The position numbers and the translations under genes are program-made. From contig JAWLGJ010000005.1 in assembly GCA_041685145.1 (NCBI GenBank), forward strand, positions 1 through 64,000: a stretch of 64,000 bases of DNA, read 5' to 3'. The notes beneath the pieces are model-generated. The model did no database searches, was not told the origin of the DNA, and saw only the letters and a list, made by a program, of their open reading frames with translations. Origin of the DNA: JAWLGJ01 sp041685145. Lineage in GTDB: Bacteria; Pseudomonadota; Alphaproteobacteria; Rhodospirillales; Magnetospirillaceae. Below, piece after piece: positions 1 to 9,994 of this stretch (positions within the stretch are counted from its first letter, which is position 1; every line of letters begins with the position of its first letter).

Positions 1-2
1 AG

Positions 3-1277
3 GGGCGCTATGGCGAGGTGCGGATGGGCGCGGTGCCGCTGGCCGGCGCCGTCGAGGGCCTGGCCCACGACCTGGGGCGCCAGGGCACGGCGACGCTGAA
101 GGGGCTGGTGGGCGTTTCGCGCCAGTGCAGCCAGGCGATGATCTCCATCGCCGAGATGACCCGCGACGTGCGCGCCGTCAGCGACCGCGGCCAGGCGATC
201 GCCGCCGCCTCCGAGGAGATGGTGGCCTCGGTGCGCGACATCGCCCACACCTCCGAGGCCGCCTCCGAGGACGCCCAGCGCGCCCAGGACGCCGCCCAGG
301 CCGGCGCCGAAGCCGCCGAGCGGGCGGTGCAGACGATGGAGATGATCGCCCGTTCCGTCGAGGAGACGGTGGCCAAGGTCAACCAGCTCGCCGACGCCTC
401 CAGCAAGATCGGCGACATCGTGTTGCAGATCGAGGCCATCGCCCAGCAGACCAACCTGCTGGCGCTCAACGCCACCATCGAGGCGGCGCGGGCCGGCGAC
501 GCCGGCAAGGGCTTCGCGGTGGTGGCCACCGAGGTCAAGAGCCTCGCCAACCAGACCGCCCGCGCCACCGAGGACATCCGGTCGCGCATCGAAAAGCTGC
601 GCAGCGAAATGGGCGGGATCGTGCAGGCGATGGAGGAGAGCGCCAAGGCCGTCCAGGAAGGCCGCGCCGTCATCGGCGAGACCGGCCAGGGCATCAACCA
701 GATCGCCCACGAGGTCGACGGCATCAGCGGCAAGATGCAGGAGGTCGCCTCGATCCTGCAGCAGCAGAGCCAGGCCTCGGACGAGGTGTCGCACGGCATC
801 CACGTCATCGCGGATATGGCCAACAACAACGTCACCGCCATCGGGCGGCTGCTGGAGGCGATGGAGCGCGCCGACGCCACCATCGTCGAGAATGTCGAGC
901 GCGAGGTCGCCAAGGACATCCCGCTCAAGGTGCTGGAAGTGGCCAAGTCCGACCATGTCAGCTTCAAGCGGCGGCTGTACCAGGCCCTGGTCGGCCACAT
1001 CTCGCTGGACGCCGACAAGCTGGCCGACCACCACACCTGCCGCCTGGGCAAGTGGTATTACGGCGTCAACGACCCGGCGATCCGCGGCGCCGCGGCCTAT
1101 AAGGCGCTGGAGGCGCCGCACGAACGGGTGCACCGCCACGGCAAGGCGATGCTTGGCCGCCTCCACCAGGGCGACCTGGAGGGCGCCGTCCAGGAATTGC
1201 AGAAGGTCGAAACGGCAAGCCAGGAGGTGCTCGACCTCCTCGACCGCCTCGAACAGGAAGCCACCGCCGCCGGTTAG
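3..1277 (+). CDS. Methyl-accepting chemotaxis protein with C-terminal CZB domain (5' end outside window)
   Basis: Cytoplasmic signalling part of a chemoreceptor that would control CheA. The 424 visible residues hold a long methyl-accepting coiled coil with the conserved hairpin tip (QTNLLALNATIEAARAG, about residues 145-165). After it comes a CZB zinc-binding domain with the typical His...HHTC...HERVH pattern (about 315-380); known CZB domains sense zinc or hypochlorite through the His3Cys site. The frame is open to the window edge, so the sensor part and the true start lie upstream. The sensed signal cannot be told from this fragment. Confident family call. Confidence 0.93.
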   Translation, partial: GRYGEVRMGAVPLAGAVEGLAHDLGRQGTATLKGLVGVSRQCSQAMISIAEMTRDVRAVSDRGQAIAAASEEMVASVRDIAHTSEAASEDAQRAQDAAQAGAEAAERAVQTMEMIARSVEETVAKVNQLADASSKIGDIVLQIEAIAQQTNLLALNATIEAARAGDAGKGFAVVATEVKSLANQTARATEDIRSRIEKLRSEMGGIVQAMEESAKAVQEGRAVIGETGQGINQIAHEVDGISGKMQEVASILQQQSQASDEVSHGIHVIADMANNNVTAIGRLLEAMERADATIVENVEREVAKDIPLKVLEVAKSDHVSFKRRLYQALVGHISLDADKLADHHTCRLGKWYYGVNDPAIRGAAAYKALEAPHERVHRHGKAMLGRLHQGDLEGAVQELQKVETASQEVLDLLDRLEQEATAAG

Positions 1278-1307
1278 CCGTAATTCCGATCGGGCGCGTT
1301 CTCCCTC

Positions 1308-1497
1308 CAGCCGCCGTGGTGGCGGCGGCCCAGCGAGCGGAGCGCGCGCCCGGCGAGGGCGCACGAAGACTCAGCCGCCGTTGAGGCGGCGGCCAAGCGA
1401 ACGGAGCGAGCGCCCGGCGAGGGGCAAACCAAAGACTCACCGCCGTTGAGGCGGCGGCCAAGCGAGCGGAGCGAGCGCCCGGCGAGGGCACACAATG
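1308..1497 (+). repeat. Intergenic two-hairpin repeat array A (three units)
   Basis: Three tandem units of about 63 bp fill the gap between the chemoreceptor and the SPW gene. Each unit has GCCGCC-loop-GGCGGC, then the stretch AAGCGAGCGGAGCGAGC, then GCCC-GGCGA-GGGC. The first unit is the most degenerate (loop GTGGT instead of GTTGA) but keeps the stem. The same family recurs near 5.2, 43.7, 50.3 and 53.5 kb. Confidence 0.9.
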
Positions 1498-1569
1498 ACT
1501 CCCGGAACCGGCGGGGGCCTCGCCCTGTTGACGGGGCAGGAGAGGTTCCCGACCGAAAGGACGCCGGAC

Positions 1570-1914
1570 ATGGGCGGCGGCCGATGGCAGGACTGGGCCC
1601 ATCTCCTGCTGGCGGTGTGGCTGTTTCTGTCGCCGTGGGTGCTGGGCTTCGCCGATTCCGAGACCGTGGCCTGGAACGCCTGGCTGGTGGCGGTCATCGT
1701 CGCCACGGCGGCGGTGGTGTCCATCGGGCGCTACAGCCCCCAGGCGCAGTGGGTGGCCGTGGTGATGGGGGCGTGGCTGATCGTCTCGCCCTGGCTTCTG
1801 CGGACGGCGGCGCTGGCGCCGGCGGCCTATTGGAATCTGGCGGCGGTGGGGCTGGCGTTCGTGGCGGTCGGCGGCTGGAACCTCACCGCCCGCCGTCGTG
1901 GCCGGGGGGCGTGA
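1570..1914 (+). CDS. SPW repeat small membrane protein
   Basis: A 114-residue integral membrane protein with about four hydrophobic helices and two copies of the Ser-Pro-Trp signature (SPWVLG near residue 22 and SPWLL near 73), which defines the SPW family. The molecular role of the family is not established. The ATG at 1570 is preceded by AAGGA at 8 nt, so I prefer it over the open frame reaching back into the repeat array. The last 32 bp overlap the 3' end of the opposing small gene. Confidence 0.8.
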   Translation: MGGGRWQDWAHLLLAVWLFLSPWVLGFADSETVAWNAWLVAVIVATAAVVSIGRYSPQAQWVAVVMGAWLIVSPWLLRTAALAPAAYWNLAAVGLAFVAVGGWNLTARRRGRGA

Positions 1915-2101
1915 GCGCCGCCTCCGGCACGGTCTCGACGAAGGCCAGGTGCATCCCCGGTTCCAGCGGCAGGATCACGGCCTCGCCGGGGCCGAGCACG
2001 AATTGCAGGATGGTCTCGGTGCCGTCGGAGGCCTTCAGGTCCGCGGTGAGCTTGTGTCCGGGCTGGGCGCTCCGGTTGGTGATTTGTATTTCGCTGGCCA
2101 T
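1883..2101 (-). CDS. Small conserved-looking hypothetical protein
   Basis: A 72-residue soluble protein without signal peptide or membrane helix; I do not recognise the family. It reads like a small beta-rich domain (Gly/Pro turns, alternating hydrophobic residues). ATG at 2101 is chosen because AGGAGG lies 5 nt upstream; an in-frame ATG at 2119 lacks such a site. It converges on the SPW gene with a 32-bp overlap and is divergent from the TAXI gene. Confidence 0.6.
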   Translation of the reverse strand: MASEIQITNRSAQPGHKLTADLKASDGTETILQFVLGPGEAVILPLEPGMHLAFVETVPEAALTPPGHDGGR

Positions 2102-2222
2102 GCGGCCCTCCTTCAGCAAGGCCCCGACTATACCATGCGGGCCGCGGCGCGGCGGGGTATCATCCGGCTAGGCTGAAGGTGGGAGAGCGGCACAAGAACG
2201 CGCCGCGCGCGTAAAATCTTCC

Positions 2223-2251
2223 TTGGCCCGGGGCGGCGTTATGGCTATTAC
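2223..2251 (+). promoter_or_regulatory. Putative sigma70-type promoter for the TAXI gene
   Basis: TTGGCC and TATTAC separated by 17 bp, ending 39 bp before the ATG of the solute-binding protein. It lies in the 189-bp divergent gap between the small hypothetical gene and the TAXI gene. Pattern match only. Confidence 0.4.
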
Positions 2252-2290
2252 AGCGGGGCAAGGTTCCCGACCCGGTCATCAGGAAGCGCC

Positions 2291-3324
2291 ATGAGCATCT
2301 TTCCCGCGCCGCCGCGCCTGTGGGCGGCGGTCACCCTCATTTTCCTGGCCGCCTCCGGCCTCGCCGCCGCCCCGGCCCTGGCGGCGCCGCAGCAGGTGTC
2401 CTTCTTCCGCATCGGCACCGGCGGCACCGGCGAGACGCATTTTCCCGTCGGCGGCCTGCTGGCAAACGCGATCAGCAATCCCCCCGGCTCGCGCGCCTGC
2501 GAGGAGGGCGGAAGCTGCGGGGTGCCGGGGCTGATTGCGGTGGCGCAGTCCACGCACGGGTCGGTCGACAATGTCCGGCGCGTCAATGACGGCCGCCTGG
2601 AGGGCGCGCTGGTGCAGGCCGACGTCGCCTATTGGGCCGCCCAGGGCAGCCGCCTGTTCGCCGCCAGCGGCGGGCTGACCAATCTGCGCGCCGTCGCCAC
2701 GCTGTATTCCGACAACGTCCACCTGGTGGTCCGCGCCGACGCGGGCATCACCAGCGTCGCCGACCTGGCGGGGCAGCGGGTGTCGCTGGGCGAGGAAGGC
2801 TCGGGCACGCTGTTCGGCGCCGAGGACATCCTCGCCGCCTATGGCCTCGACCGCGAGCAGGTGCAGCCGCGCTACCTGTCGGCGGGCGCCGCCGCCGATG
2901 CCCTGGCCGCCGGCGAGATCGACGCCTTCTTCGTCATCGACGCCCAGCCCGTGCCCAGCATCGCCGAACTGGCCGCCGACGTCCCCGTGGCCCTGGTGCC
3001 GCTGGTCAGCGACGCGGTGACCGCCCTGCGCGGCACGCATCCCTTCTTCACCAAAGGCGTCATCGCCGGCGGCACCTATGAGGGCGTGGCCGACGACATC
3101 CCCACCCTCAGCATCCCGGTGGTTTTCGTCGTGCGCGCCGATTTGGAGCCGGGCCTGGTCGACGGCATCGCCCGCGCCCTGTGGCATCCGACGACCCAGG
3201 ACCTGCTGCGCGACGGCCACCCGCGCGGGCGCCCGCTGGACCTGCGCGCCAGCCTCGACCGCATCGGCCTGCCGCTCCACGACGGCGCCGCCGCCTATTA
3301 CCGTGAAGCGGGGCTGTTGCGCTG

Positions 3325-3325
<1 letters not shown>
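2291..3325 (+). CDS. TAXI-family TRAP transporter solute-binding protein
   Basis: A 344-residue periplasmic protein with an N-terminal Sec signal peptide (cleavage probably after an Ala-rich stretch near residue 31). It has the TAXI-family layout: a GTGGTGETHFPVGG segment just after the signal peptide, then two lobes ending near the C-terminus. TAXI proteins deliver substrates such as glutamate or other carboxylates to a fused DctQM membrane component. No such permease is present nearby, so this copy is an orphan. Its TGA overlaps the ATG of the aminopeptidase (TGATG), implying translational coupling. Substrate unknown. Confidence 0.88.
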
Positions 3326-4707
<1,382 letters not shown>

Positions 4708-4785
4708 CCGGGCTGTTCGCGATTGCCCGGCGGCGGCGCCTCGGCTAATTTCGTCGCCGGAACGTTTCGCTGCCGTCGGGGGCTC

Positions 4786-5136
4786 ATGGGCATCGATTTG
4801 AAAGCGGTTCAGGCACTCGATCTGTGGCGTGGCGCCATTGTCGAGAGCGTGCGCCGCGAGGCACCCGACCTGTCCGCCCGCCAGATGGCCCTGCTGCTGA
4901 CCGTCTATCTGACGCCGCCGCCGCACACCGTGCGCGGCCTCGCCGAGGTTCTGGACATTTCGAAGCCGGCGGTGACGCGGGCGCTCGACCGGCTGGGTCA
5001 TTACGGCCTGGCCAAGCGCAAGGTGGACGAGAACGACCGCCGCAGCGTGCTGGTGCAACGCACCGTCAAGGGCTCGGTCTTCCTGCGCGAATTCGCCGAC
5101 ATCATCGTCGCCGCCGCCCGCGGCGACCACACCTGA
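4786..5136 (+). CDS. MarR-family winged-helix regulator
   Basis: A 116-residue DNA-binding protein. The middle has the MarR helix-turn-helix (LAEVLDISKPAVTRALDRL) followed by a wing with the typical DENDRR segment. It is shorter than most MarR proteins, mainly in the N-terminal dimerisation helix. ATG at 4786 is chosen because the preceding in-frame stretch is low-complexity and unlike protein. It follows the aminopeptidase by 78 bp. Ligand and targets are unknown; the downstream gap holds a repeat array. Confidence 0.82.
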   Translation: MGIDLKAVQALDLWRGAIVESVRREAPDLSARQMALLLTVYLTPPPHTVRGLAEVLDISKPAVTRALDRLGHYGLAKRKVDENDRRSVLVQRTVKGSVFLREFADIIVAAARGDHT

Positions 5137-5163
5137 ACCCGCTCCCACCCAAGCCCCATCACC

Positions 5164-5306
5164 AGCCGCCGTTGAGGCGGCGGCCAAGCGAGCGGAGCGA
5201 GCGCCCGGCGAGGGCACATGAAGACTCACCGCCGTTGAGGCGGCGGCAAGCGAGCGGAGCGAGCGCCCGGCGAGGGCGACAAAGACCCGCGCCCGGCGAG
5301 GGCGCA
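5164..5306 (+). repeat. Intergenic two-hairpin repeat array B
   Basis: Two full units and a truncated third unit (only the GCGCCCGGCGAGGGC part) fill the gap between the converging MarR and diguanylate cyclase genes. The stem GCCGCC/GGCGGC is kept in the first two. The second unit lacks one base pair in the spacer after the stem. Confidence 0.9.
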
Positions 5307-5307
5307 A

Positions 5308-6105
5308 TCATCCTCCCGGGCGCGGCGCCTTGGGCTCCCAGAGGAGGGTTTCGACGCGGTTGCCGCCCTTCACCTTGGCCCGGCGCAGGGCGTCGTCGGC
5401 CAGCCCGAACAGATCCTGCAGGGTGGCCTCGTGCTCCAACGGCGTCGCCGCCACGCCCAGGGTCACCGTAAGGGCGATGCTGGCCCCCTCGGCACGGACG
5501 GGGCTGTTCTCGACCAGGCGCCGCAGCCGCTCGGCGGTGGCGGCGGCGGCCTCGGCGTCGGCATGGGGGAGGGCGGCGACGAATTCGTCCCCGGCGAAAC
5601 GCGCGAAGATGTCGCTGTCACGCAGGGCGCCCTGGCACAGGCGGGCGACGGCGGCCATCGCGTCGTCGCCGGCCAGCGGCCCGTGCTCGTCGTTGATGCG
5701 CTTGAGGCCGTCGATGTCGATGAGCACCAGCGCCAGCGGGTGCTTGTAGCGGTGCGCCATCAGCATGGCGTTGCGGGCCAACTGGGTGAAGTGCCGCCGG
5801 TTGGCCACCCCGGTCAGGGAATCGCTCTGGGCCAGCCGCTGCAGCTTGTCATCGGCGAGATGTAGGCGGTAGACGAGCCCGAACAGCGTCCAACTGATCG
5901 GCGGCAGCAGCAGCAGCGGCATCATCGTCGAGACGAAGAGCGCGAAGCCCCAGTCGTCGGCGCCCCACGCAAACATCGCCAGCGCCGTCAGCCCCTGCGA
6001 CACCAGCACGCCGGCCGCGGTGGCCGCCGCCGTCAACGAGGCCATGCCGTGTTGGCGGACCACCTGGCGCGCCAGCGCCAGCAGCGCGTCATCGCGTCGC
6101 TGCAA
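5308..6105 (-). CDS. Membrane-associated diguanylate cyclase (GGDEF domain, AGDEF variant)
   Basis: A 265-residue protein with two hydrophobic helices (about 20-85) followed by a GGDEF domain (about 93-255). The active-site loop reads AGDEF rather than GGDEF. An RxxD inhibitory site (RDSD) sits exactly five residues before it, so product inhibition is expected if the enzyme is active. AGDEF enzymes are active in some known cases. The start appears to be TTG at 6105 behind a G-rich Shine-Dalgarno; an in-frame ATG codes residue 21. The gene stands alone between a repeat array and the yej operon. Confidence 0.87.
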   Translation of the reverse strand: MQRRDDALLALARQVVRQHGMASLTAAATAAGVLVSQGLTALAMFAWGADDWGFALFVSTMMPLLLLPPISWTLFGLVYRLHLADDKLQRLAQSDSLTGVANRRHFTQLARNAMLMAHRYKHPLALVLIDIDGLKRINDEHGPLAGDDAMAAVARLCQGALRDSDIFARFAGDEFVAALPHADAEAAAATAERLRRLVENSPVRAEGASIALTVTLGVAATPLEHEATLQDLFGLADDALRRAKVKGGNRVETLLWEPKAPRPGG

Positions 6106-6182
6106 GCGTCATCCCCCCTGTTCCCATGTCGTGCCGCCATGATACCGGCGGCGGACGGAGGCGGCAATGAGTGTGGCGCCCG

Positions 6183-7838
6183 CTAGCTTCCAGGTTGCGG
6201 TTCGTCGGCGGGCGCCGCCGCCGCCTCGCCGGCGCCGGCGCGCACCTCCAGGTCGAAGGCCGCCGCCACCAGCGCCTGGGTGTAGGCTGAGCGCGGCGCC
6301 GCGAAGACCCGCTCGGACGGGCCCGCCTCCATGACGCGGCCGTCCTTCATCACCACCAGGTCGTCGGCCAGCGCCCGCACCACCCTCAGGTCGTGGCTGA
6401 TGAACAGGTAGGCGAGGTTGTGGCGGGCCTGCAGGTCGCGGAGCAGATCGACGATCTGCGCCTGCACCGAGACATCCAGGGCGCTGGTGGGCTCGTCAAG
6501 AACGATGAGCCGCGGCTTCAGCACCAGGGCGCGGGCGATGGCGATGCGCTGGCGCTGACCGCCGGAAAATTCGTGCGGGTAGCGGTCCTGCATCTCCGGG
6601 TCCAGCCCCACCTCCTCCAGCGCCTGGCTGATCAGGCGCCGGCGCTCGGCGCGCGAACCGCCGAGGCCGTGGACGATCAGCCCCTCCTCGACGATCTGGC
6701 CCACCGACAGCCGCGGGCTGAGGCTGCCATAGGGGTCCTGGAAGACCATCTGCATCTCGCGGCGCAACGGCCGCAGGCGCTTCGGGGCCCAGCCCTGGAT
6801 GTCGTCGCCCTTGAAGACGATGGCGCCGTCGCTGCGGGTCAGGCGCAAGAGCGCCAGCCCGAGAGTCGTCTTGCCCGAGCCCGACTCCCCCACCACCCCC
6901 ACTGTGTGGCCCTCGCGCACGGTGACGTCGATGCCGTCGACGGCCTTGATGTGGCCGACGACCCGCTTGATGACGCCCTTGCGGATGGGGAACCAGACCT
7001 TGAGGTTGCGGGCCTCCATCACCACCGGCGCCCCCGGCGCCGCCCGGTGCGGGCGCCCCGTGGGCTCGGCGGCCAGCAACTTGCGGGTATAGGGGTGGCG
7101 CGGCGCCTGGAAGATTTCCGCCGTCGGCGCCTGTTCGACGATTTCGCCCTCGCTCATCACGCACACGCGGTCGGCCATCTTGCGCACGATGCCCAGGTCG
7201 TGGGTGATGAACAGGATCGCCAGGCCCAGGCGCCGCTGCAAATCCTTCAGCAGCTTCAGAATCTGCGCCTGGATAGTGACGTCGAGGGCGGTGGTGGGCT
7301 CGTCGGCGATGAGGATGTCGGGATTGTCGGCCAGGGCCATCGCGATCATCACCCGCTGGCGCTGGCCGCCGGACAGTTCGTGCGGCAGCGCGCCGAGGCG
7401 CTTCTCGGCCTCGGGCAGCCCCACCAAATGCAGCAGTTCGACGACGCGCCGGCGCAGGGCCTCGCCGCGCAGGCCGCTGTGAATCTCCAGCACCTCGCCG
7501 ACCTGCCGGGCCACCGGATGCAGCGGGTTGAGCGAGGTCATCGGCTCCTGGAACACCATCGCCACGCGGCCGCCGCGAATGCGCCGCAGGGTGCGCTCCG
7601 GCGCCCCCACCAGTTCCTCGCCGTCCAGGGTGATGCTTCCCGAGGGGTGATGGGCGAGCGGATAGGGCAGCAGTTGCAGGATCGACAGCGCCGTCACCGA
7701 CTTGCCGGAACCCGACTCGCCCACCAGCGCCAGGGTCTCGCCCTTGGCGAGGTCGAAGGAGACGCCGCGCACCGCCCGCACCTCGTTGGGGGGGCGGCCG
7801 AAATGCACCGACAGATCGCGTACCTGCAACAGACTCAT
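6183..7838 (-). CDS. yejF: Peptide ABC transporter ATPase YejF (two fused nucleotide-binding domains)
   Basis: Energises the YejABEF importer of peptides (microcin C in E. coli). The 551-residue protein has two ABC ATPase domains, each with a Walker A (GESGSGKS, GESGSGKT), an LSGGQ-type signature (ELSGGQRQR, EFSGGQRQR) and a Walker B (ADEPTTALD, LDEPTSALD). Length agrees with the family (about 530). Its ATG overlaps the stop of yejE (ATGA). Last gene of the yejA-yejB-yejE-yejF operon. Confidence 0.95.
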   Translation of the reverse strand: MSLLQVRDLSVHFGRPPNEVRAVRGVSFDLAKGETLALVGESGSGKSVTALSILQLLPYPLAHHPSGSITLDGEELVGAPERTLRRIRGGRVAMVFQEPMTSLNPLHPVARQVGEVLEIHSGLRGEALRRRVVELLHLVGLPEAEKRLGALPHELSGGQRQRVMIAMALADNPDILIADEPTTALDVTIQAQILKLLKDLQRRLGLAILFITHDLGIVRKMADRVCVMSEGEIVEQAPTAEIFQAPRHPYTRKLLAAEPTGRPHRAAPGAPVVMEARNLKVWFPIRKGVIKRVVGHIKAVDGIDVTVREGHTVGVVGESGSGKTTLGLALLRLTRSDGAIVFKGDDIQGWAPKRLRPLRREMQMVFQDPYGSLSPRLSVGQIVEEGLIVHGLGGSRAERRRLISQALEEVGLDPEMQDRYPHEFSGGQRQRIAIARALVLKPRLIVLDEPTSALDVSVQAQIVDLLRDLQARHNLAYLFISHDLRVVRALADDLVVMKDGRVMEAGPSERVFAAPRSAYTQALVAAAFDLEVRAGAGEAAAAPADEPQPGS

Positions 7839-8893
7839 TGCACCTTCCGGGGATCGAACGCGTCGCGCACCGCCTCGCCGATGAAGATCAGCAGGCTGAG
7901 CATCACCGCCACCGCCACGAAGCCGGTGATCGCCAGCCAGGGGGCGTGCAGGTTGTCCTTGCCCTGGCGCAGCAGGTCGCCCAGCGACGCCGAGCCCGGC
8001 GGCAGCCCCAGCCCCAGGAAATCCAACGCCGTCAGCGCCACGATCGAGGCGCTGAGGATGAAGGGCGTGAAGGTCAGCGTGGCGACCATCGCGTTGGGCA
8101 GCACATGCTTGAACATCACCTTGGCATCGCTCATGCCCAGCGCCTTGGCGGCGCGCACATAGTCGAAATTGCGCGCGCGCAGGAACTCGGCCCGCACCAC
8201 CCCGACAAGCTGCGTCCAGGAAAACAATACCAGCACCCCCAGCAGGGTCCAGAAGCTGGGCACGACGACGCTGGCGACGATGATGAGGATGAACAATTCC
8301 GGCAGGTTGTTCCACACCTCCAGGAAGCGCTGGAACAGCAGGTCGAGCCAGCCGCCGAAATAGCCCTGCACCGCCCCGGCGGCCACGCCGATGATCGAGC
8401 TGATGACGGTCAGCACGATGCCGAACAGCACCGACAGGCGGAAGCCGTAGATCAGCCGCGCGGCGACGTCGCGGCCCTGGTCGTCGGTGCCCAGCCAGTT
8501 GTCGGCCGAAGGCGGCGCCGGCGCCGGCACCGGCAGATCGTAGTTGATCGCCTGATAGTCGTAGCGAATCGGCGGCCACAGCATCCAGCCGCCCGCCGCC
8601 TCGATCTGCTCGACGATGTAGGGGTCGCGGTAGTCGGTGAAGGTCTCGAAGTCGCCGCCGAAGGTGGTCTCGGTGTAGTCGAACAGGACCGGGTAATACA
8701 GCTCGCCCTGATAAGACACCAGCAGCGGCTCGTCATTGGCGATGAACTCGGCGAACAGGCTGGCGACGAACAGCAGCATGAACACCCACAGCGCCCACCA
8801 GCCGCGGCGGTTGGCGCGGAACTGCCGCAGCCGCCGCGCCGTCAACGGCGTCACCGGAACGCCCAGCACCCGATGCGTCCTCACCGCCGCCAT
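7835..8893 (-). CDS. yejE: Peptide ABC transporter permease YejE
   Basis: Inner-membrane permease of the Yej system, 352 residues. It has an N-terminal helix (about 30-50), then the long periplasmic insert typical of YejE (about 55-130), then five helices of the binding-protein-dependent transport domain. The EAA-type loop is visible (KALGMSDAKVMFKHVLPNA). The gene sits 3 bp downstream of yejB and overlaps yejF by 4 bp. No anomaly seen. Confidence 0.95.
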   Translation of the reverse strand: MAAVRTHRVLGVPVTPLTARRLRQFRANRRGWWALWVFMLLFVASLFAEFIANDEPLLVSYQGELYYPVLFDYTETTFGGDFETFTDYRDPYIVEQIEAAGGWMLWPPIRYDYQAINYDLPVPAPAPPSADNWLGTDDQGRDVAARLIYGFRLSVLFGIVLTVISSIIGVAAGAVQGYFGGWLDLLFQRFLEVWNNLPELFILIIVASVVVPSFWTLLGVLVLFSWTQLVGVVRAEFLRARNFDYVRAAKALGMSDAKVMFKHVLPNAMVATLTFTPFILSASIVALTALDFLGLGLPPGSASLGDLLRQGKDNLHAPWLAITGFVAVAVMLSLLIFIGEAVRDAFDPRKVQ

Positions 8894-8896
8894 CGC

Positions 8897-9988
8897 CTAC
8901 ACCTCCCGCTTCTCGAAGTCGATGCGCGGATCGATGACGTGATAGGCGACGTCGGTGGCCAGGTTGAGCAGCAGGCCCAGCAGGCCGAAGAAATACAGCG
9001 TGCCGAACATCACCGGATAGTCGCGGTTCACCACCGCCTCGAAGCCCAGCAACCCCAGCCCGTCGAGCGAAAAGATCACCTCGATGAGGATGGAGCCGGT
9101 GAACAGCAGCTTGACCATCGCGCTGGGGAAGCCGGCGATGATGATCAGCATGGCGTTGCGGAAGACGTGGCCGTAGAGCACCTGGCGCTCGTTCAGGCCC
9201 TTGGCGCGGGCGGTGACGACGTATTGCTTGTTGATCTCCTCCAAGAACGAGTTCTTGGTCAGCATGGTCAGGCCGGCGAAGCCGCCAATGGACAGCGCCA
9301 GCACCGGCAGGGTGATGTGCCAGGCGTAATCGACGGCCTTCTCCCACCAGGCCATCGCCTCCCACCCCGGCGAGGTCAGGCCGCGCAGGGGGAAGAGGTC
9401 GAAATACTGCCCGCCGGCGAACAGCACGATCAGCAGGATGCCGAACAGGAAACCGGGCACGGCATAGCCGATGACGACCACCGAACTGGTGGCGATGTCG
9501 AAGCGCGAGCCGTCGCGCACCGCCTTCTTGATGCCCAGCGGAATCGAGATCAGATAGATGATCAGCGTGCTCCACAGGCCCAGCGACACCGACACCGGCA
9601 TCTTGTCCAGCACCAGTTCGACGACGCCACGGTCGCGGTAGAAGCTTTCGCCCAGGTCGAAAACCAGATAGTTGCCCAGCATCTGCACGAAGCGCACATG
9701 CGCGGGCTTGTCGAAGCCGAACTGGCGTTCCAGTTCCTCGACGAATTCCGGCGGCAGGCCCTGGGCGCCGCGATAGGCGCCCTCCTGGCCGCCGCCAGAC
9801 ATGGCCACCTCCTGGCCACCGGCGCCAGAGACGCGCGCGGTGGCCTCGACGGCCACGCCCTCGACCTGGGCCAGGATCTGCTCGATGGGCCCGCCGGGGG
9901 CGAACTGCACGATGACGAAATTGATCGCCATGATGCCGATCAGCGTAACCGGGATGAGCAGCAGGCGGCGGACGATATAGGCGAGCAC
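8897..9988 (-). CDS. yejB: Peptide ABC transporter permease YejB
   Basis: Second inner-membrane permease of the Yej importer, 363 residues. It has an N-terminal helix, a large periplasmic segment (about 35-135) and a C-terminal group of transmembrane helices with the permease loop (ARAKGLNERQVLYGHVFRNA). The segment around residues 50-75 is rich in Gly/Ala/Val and looks like a lineage insert. It lies 6 bp downstream of yejA, so the four genes form one transcription unit. Confidence 0.95.
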   Translation of the reverse strand: MLAYIVRRLLLIPVTLIGIMAINFVIVQFAPGGPIEQILAQVEGVAVEATARVSGAGGQEVAMSGGGQEGAYRGAQGLPPEFVEELERQFGFDKPAHVRFVQMLGNYLVFDLGESFYRDRGVVELVLDKMPVSVSLGLWSTLIIYLISIPLGIKKAVRDGSRFDIATSSVVVIGYAVPGFLFGILLIVLFAGGQYFDLFPLRGLTSPGWEAMAWWEKAVDYAWHITLPVLALSIGGFAGLTMLTKNSFLEEINKQYVVTARAKGLNERQVLYGHVFRNAMLIIIAGFPSAMVKLLFTGSILIEVIFSLDGLGLLGFEAVVNRDYPVMFGTLYFFGLLGLLLNLATDVAYHVIDPRIDFEKREV

Positions 9989-9994
9989 GGAGGT

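Noticed and set aside
4723..4785. N-terminal extension of the MarR protein from an earlier start
   Set aside because: The 21 extra residues show no similarity to MarR proteins and lack a ribosome site.
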